A DNA stretch of 6,037 nt from Coprococcus sp. (GTDB taxonomy: Bacteria > Bacillota > Clostridia > Lachnospirales > Lachnospiraceae). This document shows, piece by piece, positions 1 through 5,991 of the stretch; position 1 is the first letter of the stretch; the number at the start of each line of letters is the position of its first letter. The DNA lies in contig JAEDHX010000087.1 in NCBI GenBank assembly GCA_016296785.1, positions 1-6,037 on the forward strand, given 5' to 3'. The notes below the pieces were generated by a model, which was not told where the DNA came from, did not search any database, and saw nothing but the letters and a program-made list of their open reading frames with translations. Position numbers and translations under genes: made by a program.

Positions 1-153
1 AACATGCAGGGACAGATGAATCCACAGGGAGGCTATCAGCAGGCATACGGTCAGAACATGCAGGGACAGATGAACCCACAGGGAGGCTACCAGCAGGGCT
101 ATGGCCAGAACATGCAGGGACAGATGAATTCGCAGGGAGGCTACCAGCAGGCG
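1..153 (+). repeat. 54-bp in-frame tandem repeat, about 2.8 copies visible
   Basis: Copies start at 1, 55 and 109, each opening with AACATGCAGGGACAGATGAA. The period of 54 bases equals 18 codons, so copy-number change keeps the frame. Copies 1 and 2 differ at a few sites, mostly silent (TAT/TAC, GGT/GGC), plus one Ala/Gly change. Copy 3 has Ser for Pro and breaks off after about 45 bases. The array probably continues upstream of the window. The mostly silent divergence suggests selection for the peptide, though with so few copies this is weak. Confidence 0.95.
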
Positions 154-753
154 CCTATGCCAAGCAAGCCTAAGAAGACGATTGATGTTGATGTTAATAA
201 GATGAAGGATTTTGTGTTAAAGAACAAAATGCTTATGATTATTTGCGGTGCAGCACTATTATTACTTATTATCTGCGTATGCGTACTTAGTAGCGTGCTC
301 GGACATGGTAAGCAGAGCAGCAAAGGTGTAGCTAAGGCACTTACTGCAGCATATGAGAAGAATGATGCAAATAAGATTTATAAATTATATGACAAGAAGT
401 TACTGAAGTATATGGATGTCGAGCTTGATAGAGACAAGGATGACATAATTGATGACACTGAAGATAGTCTTGATTATTTTATCGACAGATTAGATTCGAA
501 GGACGTTGGAGATATCAAGAATATCAAGTATAAGATCAAGAGAGTTAAGAATGCTTCTAAGAAAGATCTTAGGGAGATGAAGGAGTACTTTAAGGACGAG
601 TACGATATAAATATCAGCAAATATGCTGAGGTTAAGCTTGAATGGAATATTATCGGTGAGGATGATGATATTGATTACATAGCATATGTATATGTTTATA
701 AGAGAGGCGGTAAATGGTATCTCTATAACTATAGCAGCTATGAAGATAACTAA
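1..753 (+). CDS. Single-pass membrane protein with Q/G/Y-rich repeat tail (5' end outside window)
   Basis: I do not recognise this as a named family. The frame is open from base 1, so the gene begins upstream and the ATG at base 4 is probably an internal Met of a repeat. Numbering from that Met, residues 1-50 are almost three copies of an 18-residue Gln/Gly/Tyr/Met-rich unit. A basic stretch (KPKK near 55-58, KNK near 73-75) precedes one hydrophobic segment at about 76-100, ending in SSVLG. Residues 101-249 are a charged soluble domain starting with Lys-rich helices and ending in alternating hydrophobic/aromatic strands (YIAYVYVYKRGGKWYLYNY). The basic flank predicts the repeat tail in the cytoplasm and the C-terminal domain outside. 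Helices followed by a terminal strand pair with a GGKWYL turn recall small NTF2-like (DUF4878-type) domains; this is inference. Many clostridial proteins of this layout carry an N-terminal zinc ribbon, which would lie outside the window. A terminator follows, so the gene is probably transcribed apart from hydG. Confidence 0.8.
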   Translation, partial: NMQGQMNPQGGYQQAYGQNMQGQMNPQGGYQQGYGQNMQGQMNSQGGYQQAPMPSKPKKTIDVDVNKMKDFVLKNKMLMIICGAALLLLIICVCVLSSVLGHGKQSSKGVAKALTAAYEKNDANKIYKLYDKKLLKYMDVELDRDKDDIIDDTEDSLDYFIDRLDSKDVGDIKNIKYKIKRVKNASKKDLREMKEYFKDEYDINISKYAEVKLEWNIIGEDDDIDYIAYVYVYKRGGKWYLYNYSSYEDN

Positions 754-772
754 ATCATAACAGGTCATTAAT

Positions 773-816
773 GGGGAATGAATCAACCGCAAAGGAGCGA
801 TTTGTTCCCTGTTTTT
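773..816 (+). terminator. Rho-independent terminator after the membrane protein gene
   Basis: GGGGAATGAATC (773-784) can pair with GATTTGTTCCCT (799-810) in a 12-bp stem, counting three G-T wobbles, around a 14-base loop. It is followed by G and five T (812-816). It lies 20 bases past the upstream stop codon and ends 41 bases before the hydG start, separating the two transcription units. Confidence 0.85.
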
Positions 817-837
817 CATGAAACACGGACATTTATT

Positions 838-866
838 TTGAGATGAGGATATACGAATTGTATAAT
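838..866 (+). promoter_or_regulatory. Near-consensus sigma-70/SigA promoter match overlapping the hydG start
   Basis: TTGAGA (838-843, one mismatch to TTGACA) is followed after exactly 17 bases by TATAAT (861-866). Transcription from it would begin near 873, downstream of the favoured TTG start at 858 and just before an in-frame ATG at 876. It therefore conflicts with the start supported by the ribosome binding site and by HydG residue numbering. Either it is a chance match in AT-rich DNA, or it makes a second, nearly leaderless transcript. Confidence 0.3.
845..849 (+). promoter_or_regulatory. Ribosome binding site deciding the hydG TTG start
   Basis: GAGGA lies 8 bases before TTG at 858. 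The ATG at 843 in the same frame has no purine-rich site before it (preceding bases are ATTTATTTTGAG), and neither does the ATG at 876. The site lies in what a longest-frame call would treat as codons 1-3. Confidence 0.7.
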
Positions 867-2276
867 GTAAAATCAATGAAGGCAGAAGAGTTTATAAGTG
901 ATGAGGAAATACTTGAGACACTTCAATATGCCGAGGATAATAAGAACAATATCAAACTAATAGACGAAATAATCGAGAAGGCAAAGCTTAGAAAGGGGCT
1001 TAATCATAGGGAGGCATCCGTATTGCTTGCCTGCGACATACCAAAGAAGGTTATGGAAATCTATAATCTTGCAGAGCAGATAAAGAAGGATTTCTATGGT
1101 AACAGAATTGTATTATTTGCACCTTTATATTTGTCTAATTATTGTGTTAATGGTTGCGTATATTGTCCATATCATTTAAAAAATAAACATATTGCAAGGA
1201 AGAAGCTCACAAAAGAGGAGGTTGCCAGAGAGGTTACTGCTCTAATGGACATGGGACATAAGAGACTTGCAATCGAGGCAGGAGAGGATCCTGTTATGAA
1301 TCCGATTGAGTATATTCTTGAGTGCATTGACACGATATATGGAGTAAAGCACAAAAATGGTGCCATAAGAAGGGTAAATGTTAACATTGCCGCAACAACG
1401 GTTGAGAATTATAGAAGACTACATGAAGCAGGAATTGGTACCTACATACTATTCCAGGAAACATATAACAAGGCGTCATATGAAAAGCTTCATCCTACGG
1501 GACCAAAGAGTGATTATGCTTATCATACTGAAGCTATGGACAGAGCAATGGAAGGTGGAATAGATGATGTAGGACTTGGCGTATTATTTGGACTTGAACT
1601 GTACAAGTATGAATTTGCGGGACTTCTTATGCATGCAGAGCATCTCGAGGCTGTTCACGGAGTAGGTCCTCATACAATAAGTCTTCCAAGAATAAAGAGG
1701 GCAGATGATATTGATCCTGATACATTTGACAATGGAATTAGCGACGAAATATTCTGCAAGATAGCAGCCTGCATAAGAATTGCTGTACCTTATACAGGAA
1801 TGATTATTTCAACCAGAGAGTCGAAGGAGGTAAGGGATGAGGTCATAAGGCTTGGAGTCTCGCAGATTAGTGGCGGCTCAAAGACAAGTGTTGGCGGATA
1901 CTGCGAACCTTCACCGGCTGACGAATTAACAGAGCAGTTTGATGTAAGTGATACGAGGACTCTTGACGAGGTTATCAGCTGGCTTATGAGCAAGGGCTAT
2001 ATTCCTTCATTTTGCACAGCCTGTTATAGGGAAGGAAGAACAGGAGACAGATTTATGAGTCTGTTAAAGAGTGGACAGATACAGAACTGTTGCCATCCAA
2101 ATGCACTTATGACACTTAAGGAATATCTGGAGGATTATGCATCAAACGATACAAAGAGCCTTGGTGAGATGCTGATTATGAAGGAGTTGGATAATATTCC
2201 GGACAAGAAGGTCAGGGATATTGTTATTGATAGACTTGCTAAGATAGAGAATGGCGACAGAGATTTCAGATTCTAA
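858..2276 (+). CDS. hydG: HydG, [FeFe]-hydrogenase H-cluster radical SAM maturase (tyrosine lyase)
   Basis: HydG is a cytoplasmic radical S-adenosylmethionine enzyme that cleaves tyrosine to p-cresol plus the CO and CN- ligands, delivered as an Fe(CO)2(CN)-cysteine synthon for the H-cluster. With the TTG start the protein has 472 residues and begins MYNVKS. The radical-SAM motif CX3CX2C falls at C96, C100 and C103 (YCVNGCVYC). The HydG-specific auxiliary-cluster motif CX2CX22C falls at C386, C389 and C412, within CTACYREGRTGDRFM. These are the numbers I recall for Clostridium acetobutylicum HydG, which supports TTG 858 over ATG 843 (five residues longer). Other typical HydG stretches are HREASVLLACD and GGSKTSVGGY. 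The length is normal and nothing is broken. It is related to ThiH, but the C-terminal domain and the adjacent hydF settle the identity. The stop overlaps the hydF ribosome binding site, so the two are an operon. The cognate hydE and hydrogenase genes are not in view. Confidence 0.96.
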   Translation: MYNVKSMKAEEFISDEEILETLQYAEDNKNNIKLIDEIIEKAKLRKGLNHREASVLLACDIPKKVMEIYNLAEQIKKDFYGNRIVLFAPLYLSNYCVNGCVYCPYHLKNKHIARKKLTKEEVAREVTALMDMGHKRLAIEAGEDPVMNPIEYILECIDTIYGVKHKNGAIRRVNVNIAATTVENYRRLHEAGIGTYILFQETYNKASYEKLHPTGPKSDYAYHTEAMDRAMEGGIDDVGLGVLFGLELYKYEFAGLLMHAEHLEAVHGVGPHTISLPRIKRADDIDPDTFDNGISDEIFCKIAACIRIAVPYTGMIISTRESKEVRDEVIRLGVSQISGGSKTSVGGYCEPSPADELTEQFDVSDTRTLDEVISWLMSKGYIPSFCTACYREGRTGDRFMSLLKSGQIQNCCHPNALMTLKEYLEDYASNDTKSLGEMLIMKELDNIPDKKVRDIVIDRLAKIENGDRDFRF

Positions 2277-2280
2277 GGAG
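2276..2280 (+). promoter_or_regulatory. Ribosome binding site of hydF
   Basis: AGGAG begins on the last base of the hydG stop codon and lies 8 bases before the hydF ATG. The spacer between them is the perfect palindrome AACCGGTT (2281-2288). The overlap with the hydG stop suggests coupled translation. Confidence 0.85.
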
Positions 2281-2288
2281 AACCGGTT

Positions 2289-3521
2289 ATGGGAATGAAT
2301 GATACACCTGTTGGAAATAGAATACATATAGCCTTCTTTGGTTGCAGAAACGCCGGCAAATCAAGCCTTGTAAATGCGATAACAAACCAGCAGCTTTCAG
2401 TTGTATCAGATGTTGCAGGCACAACAACAGATCCGGTATATAAGACAATGGAGCTGCTTCCGCTTGGACCTGTAGTAATAATTGACACCCCCGGTTATGA
2501 TGATGAGGGGGAGCTTGGAAGACTTAGAATTGATAGAACGAAAGCTATACTTAAAAAGACTGATATTGCCATCTTGGTTGTTGACTCGCTTTCTGGAATT
2601 ACTTCTTACGATCTTGAGCTTATTGATTTGTTTAGAAATAAGAATATAAAATACTTAATTGCTTATAATAAATGTGATTTAGATAATCATTTCGTGGATA
2701 ATCAAAGGAATGGCGATAGCATTTTCGACAGATGTGAAGGAACTGAAATTATATATGTAAGTGCGCTTACGGGGAAGAATATTCATGAATTAAAGGAAGC
2801 AATAGCAAAGGTGGTGCCGGATACATTTGCCGGAAAATATATTGTTGCAGACCTTGTTAAGCCACTTGATACAGTAATACTAGTAGTTCCGATTGATAAA
2901 GCAGCTCCTAAGGGAAGACTAATTCTGCCACAGCAGATGGTGATAAGAGAGCTGCTTGATGTAGGAGCTGTCTCTGTAGTTGTGAAGGAAACAGAGCTTA
3001 AGCAGACTTTAGAGAAGTTTAGCTATAAGGTGGATTTAGTTATTACTGACAGCCAGGCATTTGCATATGTTGCTGAAATAGTACCTAAGAATATAAGACT
3101 TACATCATTTTCCATATTGATGGCAAGGTTTAAGGGGCAGCTAAGGGATGCTGTAATGGGAGCAAAACAGCTGGACAGACTTGTTGAAGGTGACAGAATT
3201 CTTATTTCAGAGGGTTGTACCCACCATCGGCAATGTGAGGATATAGGAACAGTAAAGCTTCCGGGTTGGATAAATGAGTACGTGGGTTCAACGCTTTGCT
3301 ATGATTTTACAAGCGGTGGCGATTTCCCGGATGATTTGTCAGGATATAAGCTGGTAGTGCATTGTGGTGGCTGCATGCTAAATGAGCGTGAGATGGCTTC
3401 GCGATATGATATAGCCAGAAGACAGCAGATACCAATGACTAACTACGGGGTGCTTATAGCATATATCAACAAGATTACAGATGTGGAATGGCTATACGAG
3501 ATGTATAATGAGGAAGTGTGA
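2289..3521 (+). CDS. hydF: HydF, [FeFe]-hydrogenase H-cluster maturation GTPase/scaffold
   Basis: HydF is a GTP-binding [4Fe-4S] protein that serves as the scaffold where the diiron subcluster is assembled from HydE and HydG products, then transferred to apo-hydrogenase. The 410-residue protein has the usual three-part layout. The N-terminal G domain (about 1-175) has a P-loop GCRNAGKS at 18-25, switch-I threonines in GTTTDP at 44-49, DTPG at 66-69, NKCD at 127-130 and SALTG at 158-162. A middle dimerisation region follows. The C-terminal cluster domain has C310 and H312 (GCTHH), then H358, C359 and C362 (HCGGC), fitting the family pattern CxH-x(44-53)-HCxxC. The length is typical and every key residue is present. 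The start has an AGGAG site 8 bases upstream; an ATG two codons later is less well placed. It follows hydG in one operon. The last codons are copied in a tandem repeat running downstream. Confidence 0.97.
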   Translation: MGMNDTPVGNRIHIAFFGCRNAGKSSLVNAITNQQLSVVSDVAGTTTDPVYKTMELLPLGPVVIIDTPGYDDEGELGRLRIDRTKAILKKTDIAILVVDSLSGITSYDLELIDLFRNKNIKYLIAYNKCDLDNHFVDNQRNGDSIFDRCEGTEIIYVSALTGKNIHELKEAIAKVVPDTFAGKYIVADLVKPLDTVILVVPIDKAAPKGRLILPQQMVIRELLDVGAVSVVVKETELKQTLEKFSYKVDLVITDSQAFAYVAEIVPKNIRLTSFSILMARFKGQLRDAVMGAKQLDRLVEGDRILISEGCTHHRQCEDIGTVKLPGWINEYVGSTLCYDFTSGGDFPDDLSGYKLVVHCGGCMLNEREMASRYDIARRQQIPMTNYGVLIAYINKITDVEWLYEMYNEEV

Positions 3522-3584
3522 TATGATTATACGAGATGTATAATGGTGAAGTGTGATATGATTATACGAGATGTATAATGAGGA
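3493..3584 (+). repeat. 35-bp tandem repeat derived from the hydF 3' end (2.6 copies)
   Basis: Copies lie at 3493-3527, 3528-3562 and 3563-3584 (partial). Copies 1 and 2 differ at two adjacent bases (AG/GT at repeat positions 19-20), and copy 3 matches copy 1 over its 22 bases. Copy 1 spans the end of hydF and its stop. Read in the same phase, copies 2 and 3 would also encode LYEMYN plus a short tail and a stop, which indicates duplication of coding DNA into the gap. Copies 2 and 3 each contain ATTATAC-GAGAT-GTATAAT (3526-3544 and 3561-3579), a 7-bp inverted repeat with a TATAAT box; copy 1 has the 5-bp core only. No T-run follows, so these are not terminators. Confidence 0.95.
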
Positions 3585-3592
3585 TATTGATT

Positions 3593-3598
3593 AGGAGG
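3593..3598 (+). promoter_or_regulatory. Ribosome binding site deciding the patatin gene start
   Basis: A perfect AGGAGG lies 9 bases before ATG 3608 and only 3 bases before ATG 3602. The ATG at 3578 in the same frame lies upstream of this site, inside the last 35-bp repeat copy, and has no site of its own. Confidence 0.85.
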
Positions 3599-3607
3599 AA
3601 TATGGTT

Positions 3608-4456
3608 ATGACTAAGACGGGACTTGTTCTTGAGGGCGGTGGCCTTCGTGGAATATATACAGCAGGCGTGCTCGACATTTTTATGGAGAATAATCTGACA
3701 GTAGATGGTGTAATAGGTGTATCAGCAGGAGCAATTCATGGTGTTACATATGTTGCAAATCAGCCGGGCAGAAATATCAGATATAATCTGAAATACAGAC
3801 ATGATAAGCGCTACATGAGCTTATATTCTCTAATTACTACGGGTGACATATGTGGTAAGGATTTTTGCTACAGACAGATACCTGACGAGCTTGATCCATT
3901 TGACTATGAGACTTTTAAAAACAGTCCTATGAAAATGTACGTTGGATGCTCTAATCTTGAAACCGGCGAAGCAGAATATCTTGAGATAAAGGATTTGCGT
4001 GAGGAAATGGATAAGCTTCGCGCATCAGCATCTTTGCCGCTTGTATCTCATGTTGTTGAGGTAGATGGGAAGAAGCTTCTTGATGGCGGTGTAAGCGACA
4101 GTATTCCGATATTTGCATTTAGAAGAATGGGCTACCGCAAAAACATTGTTGTGCTCACAAGACCTCGGGGTTATGTAAAGGGTGAAGATAAGCTGCTTAA
4201 GCTTGAAGCAATAAAGTATAAGGATTATCCTGAATTTGTAAGAAGAATGTATATGAGGCACAGGTATTACAATAAGACACTTGAGAAGCTTTCTGAGCTT
4301 GAGAAGGCGGGTGAAGTGCTGATATTAAGACCGAGTGTTGACCCTCATATCTCAAGACTTGAGAAGAATCTTGATAAGATTCAGGAGGTTTATGAGCTTG
4401 GTGTATCAGATGCCAAGGAAAGACTTGAAGAAATAAAGGAATTTATAAGAAAATGA
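3608..4456 (+). CDS. Patatin-like phospholipase family protein (bacterial RssA/YjjU-like)
   Basis: Patatin-like proteins are serine lipid acyl hydrolases with a Ser-Asp dyad, usually cytoplasmic or membrane-associated in bacteria. With the start at 3608 the protein is 282 residues, a usual length for this bacterial group. The glycine-rich oxyanion loop EGGGLRG lies at residues 9-15, the nucleophile elbow GVSAG at 37-41 (Ser39), and the DGG motif with the catalytic Asp159 at 159-161, followed by SDSIPI. Both catalytic residues are present. The C-terminal third (about 190-282) is a Lys/Glu-rich helical region seen in this subfamily. There is no signal peptide or membrane segment. The start is set by the AGGAGG at 3593; a frame opening at 3578 would add ten residues (MRILIRRNMV) coded by the repeat and the ribosome binding site itself. 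The gene overlaps the transporter by ATGA. The substrate cannot be read from the sequence; phospholipid or lysophospholipid is a family-level guess. Confidence 0.92.
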   Translation: MTKTGLVLEGGGLRGIYTAGVLDIFMENNLTVDGVIGVSAGAIHGVTYVANQPGRNIRYNLKYRHDKRYMSLYSLITTGDICGKDFCYRQIPDELDPFDYETFKNSPMKMYVGCSNLETGEAEYLEIKDLREEMDKLRASASLPLVSHVVEVDGKKLLDGGVSDSIPIFAFRRMGYRKNIVVLTRPRGYVKGEDKLLKLEAIKYKDYPEFVRRMYMRHRYYNKTLEKLSELEKAGEVLILRPSVDPHISRLEKNLDKIQEVYELGVSDAKERLEEIKEFIRK

Positions 4457-5865
4457 AAAAGAAGAAGCTGTTTACAAGGGTGCGCCCGCTAAGGACAGGT
4501 TTGGAGAATAGTACGAAGGATAAGGCACATGACAATCACGTCAAAATGACGGAGGGTCAGGTGCCTTTCTTAATTCTATCTCTTTCGGCCTCGACAATAT
4601 TTACAATGTTGATAGCAACAACATACAATCTTGTTGACACATATTTTGTGTCATCGCTTGGAAAGAGCCAGATAGGAGCTGTTGGAGTAATGTTCTCGGC
4701 AATGGCTCTAATCCAGGCGGTAGGGTATACATTTGGTATGGGGGCAGCAAGTCTGATCTCAAGATATTTGGGAAAAGAAAAACGCGAAAATGCAGAGCAG
4801 ACGCTTGCGTGCGCATTTGCAGCTGCACTTGTAACCGGTACAATAATTGGAATATTTGGACTGATTTATATTAAGCCATTAATAGGTATTCTCGGTGCGA
4901 CCGATACGATAAAGGAGTATGCATATTCATATGGCGCATTTGTCATCGCCGGAACTCCGGTAATGTGTGGGGCATATGTTCTAAATAACTCGCTACGTGC
5001 AGAGGGCAAGCCATACCTTGCCTTGCTGGGGATATTTGCCGGAGGGGCGTTAAATGCTTTGCTTGACTTCATTTTAATAAAAGTTTTTAGCATAGGGATT
5101 ATGGGCGCCGGAATAGCTACACTTGCAGGGCAGAGCTTAAGTTTAATTATTATGATAATTTGTTTTAGAACACATAAAAGTGTTGTTAAGCTTAAACTAT
5201 GGGGATTTAGACCTGATCTTAAGGTGATATTTGGTGTAATAAGGACTGGAATACCTTCCTTCTGGCGTCAGGGACTTATGTGCCTTGCGGGTGTTTTGCT
5301 TAACAGGTCCTGTCGTATGTACGGGGATGATGTGGTTGCCGCCATGTCAATTGCAAATAAAATATTTGCTGTCATATTTGCAATATTAGTTGGCTACGGT
5401 CAGGGCTTTGCGCCTGTTGCGGGCTATAACTATGGCGCAAAGCTATATGGGAGAGTGCGTACTGCCATCAAAACGTCAGTCATTACTGCAACAATTGCGA
5501 TGTTAATAATCGGAACAGCCATCTATTACCTGTCACCTTCATTAATCGGTCTATTTACAGACGATGCACAGGTTTCAAGTGTCAGCATCCTTGCGCTAAA
5601 AGCGCACGCAATATCACTTCCCTTCATGCCGGTCTGTATCATGGTAGGCATGCTGTATCAGGCCGTCGGCCGAATTGGCAAGGCTGCCTTTATTTCATCC
5701 CTGCGCCAGGGCATTTTCTTCCTTCCACTCATCTACATTCTACCCGCCATCTATCACGCCACCGGCATCGCCATCACCCAAGCCGCCGCCGACATCCTCG
5801 CCGGCCTCACTGCCCTCGCCACCTTCGCCACGGGCATTCGCCATGGGGACAGGTCCCGTGGCTAA
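4453..5865 (+). CDS. MATE family efflux transporter with C-terminus supplied by a repeat element
   Basis: MATE proteins are inner-membrane Na+- or H+-driven exporters of cationic drugs and metabolites. The 470-residue protein has two homologous halves of about six hydrophobic segments each. Family landmarks are TYNLVDTYFVSSLG (57-70), MGAASLISRYLGKEK (96-110), NNSLRAEGKP (178-187), GYGQGFAPVAGYNYG (314-328) and LYQAVGRIGKA (401-411). The first 31 residues are a basic, hydrophilic extension before the usual MTEG-type start at Met32 (base 4546), but no ribosome binding site precedes that Met. The start at 4453 overlaps the patatin stop as ATGA, with AAGGA 12 bases upstream, so coupling is likely. 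Two oddities: codons 417-463 end mostly in C (35 of 47, against 2 of 20 at 4801-4860), and the last nine codons plus the TAA lie inside a palindromic repeat, giving a tail HGDRSRG that looks unlike a native MATE end. Transport fold is probably intact; the substrate is unknown. Confidence 0.93.
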   Translation: MKKKKLFTRVRPLRTGLENSTKDKAHDNHVKMTEGQVPFLILSLSASTIFTMLIATTYNLVDTYFVSSLGKSQIGAVGVMFSAMALIQAVGYTFGMGAASLISRYLGKEKRENAEQTLACAFAAALVTGTIIGIFGLIYIKPLIGILGATDTIKEYAYSYGAFVIAGTPVMCGAYVLNNSLRAEGKPYLALLGIFAGGALNALLDFILIKVFSIGIMGAGIATLAGQSLSLIIMIICFRTHKSVVKLKLWGFRPDLKVIFGVIRTGIPSFWRQGLMCLAGVLLNRSCRMYGDDVVAAMSIANKIFAVIFAILVGYGQGFAPVAGYNYGAKLYGRVRTAIKTSVITATIAMLIIGTAIYYLSPSLIGLFTDDAQVSSVSILALKAHAISLPFMPVCIMVGMLYQAVGRIGKAAFISSLRQGIFFLPLIYILPAIYHATGIAITQAAADILAGLTALATFATGIRHGDRSRG

Positions 5866-5878
5866 AAATTCGCCGTGG

Positions 5879-5926
5879 GGACAGGTCCCGTGGCTAAAAA
5901 AACGGTTTTCGCCACGGTACCTGTCC
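5879..5926. terminator. Strong hairpin from repeat units B and C, possible terminator of the transporter transcript
   Basis: Bases 5879-5899 pair with 5906-5926: 19 of 21 positions match (mismatches at 5887/5918 and 5895/5910), with a 6-base loop. It begins 13 bases after the transporter stop. No T-run follows on the + strand (TGTCTACG), so it may act by blocking or protecting the mRNA end from decay rather than as a classical intrinsic terminator. Confidence 0.5.
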
Positions 5927-5965
5927 TGTCTACGATGTCCACTATCCCGGTGGAGATATTTATGA

Positions 5966-5991
5966 TATACTATCCAAAGAGTATAATTTTT
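5966..5991 (+). terminator. Weak hairpin plus T-run inside the palindromic element
   Basis: TATACT (5966-5971) and AGTATA (5980-5985) form a 6-bp AT-rich inverted repeat with an 8-base loop, followed by A and TTTTT (5987-5991). The stem is too weak for an efficient intrinsic terminator on its own. The T-run is also the arm of repeat unit D, so the arrangement may be accidental. Confidence 0.25.

Noticed and set aside
843..857. ATG 843 as the hydG start
   Set aside because: There is no ribosome binding site before it, and it shifts the conserved cysteines by five relative to the family numbering.
490..876. 128-codon open frame on the - strand
   Set aside because: It lies antisense across the membrane protein, the terminator and the hydG start, with no ribosome binding site or family features.
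3578..3607. ATG 3578 as the patatin start
   Set aside because: It lies upstream of the AGGAGG and within the tandem repeat; the encoded residues are the repeat and the binding site rather than family sequence.
3522..3607. Intrinsic terminator between hydF and the patatin gene
   Set aside because: The inverted repeats there are short and AT-only, with no T-run after them.
5836..5926. CRISPR array suggested by repeated 32-base units
   Set aside because: The two direct units abut with no spacer, the others are inverted, and there are no cas genes.
5675..5965. Open frame on the + strand coding a Pro/Ser-rich peptide then MGTGPVAKNSPWGQVPW
   Set aside because: It is a shadow of the transporter 3' end and the palindromic repeats. 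Its Pro/Ser richness follows from the C-rich DNA, and it has no ribosome binding site.
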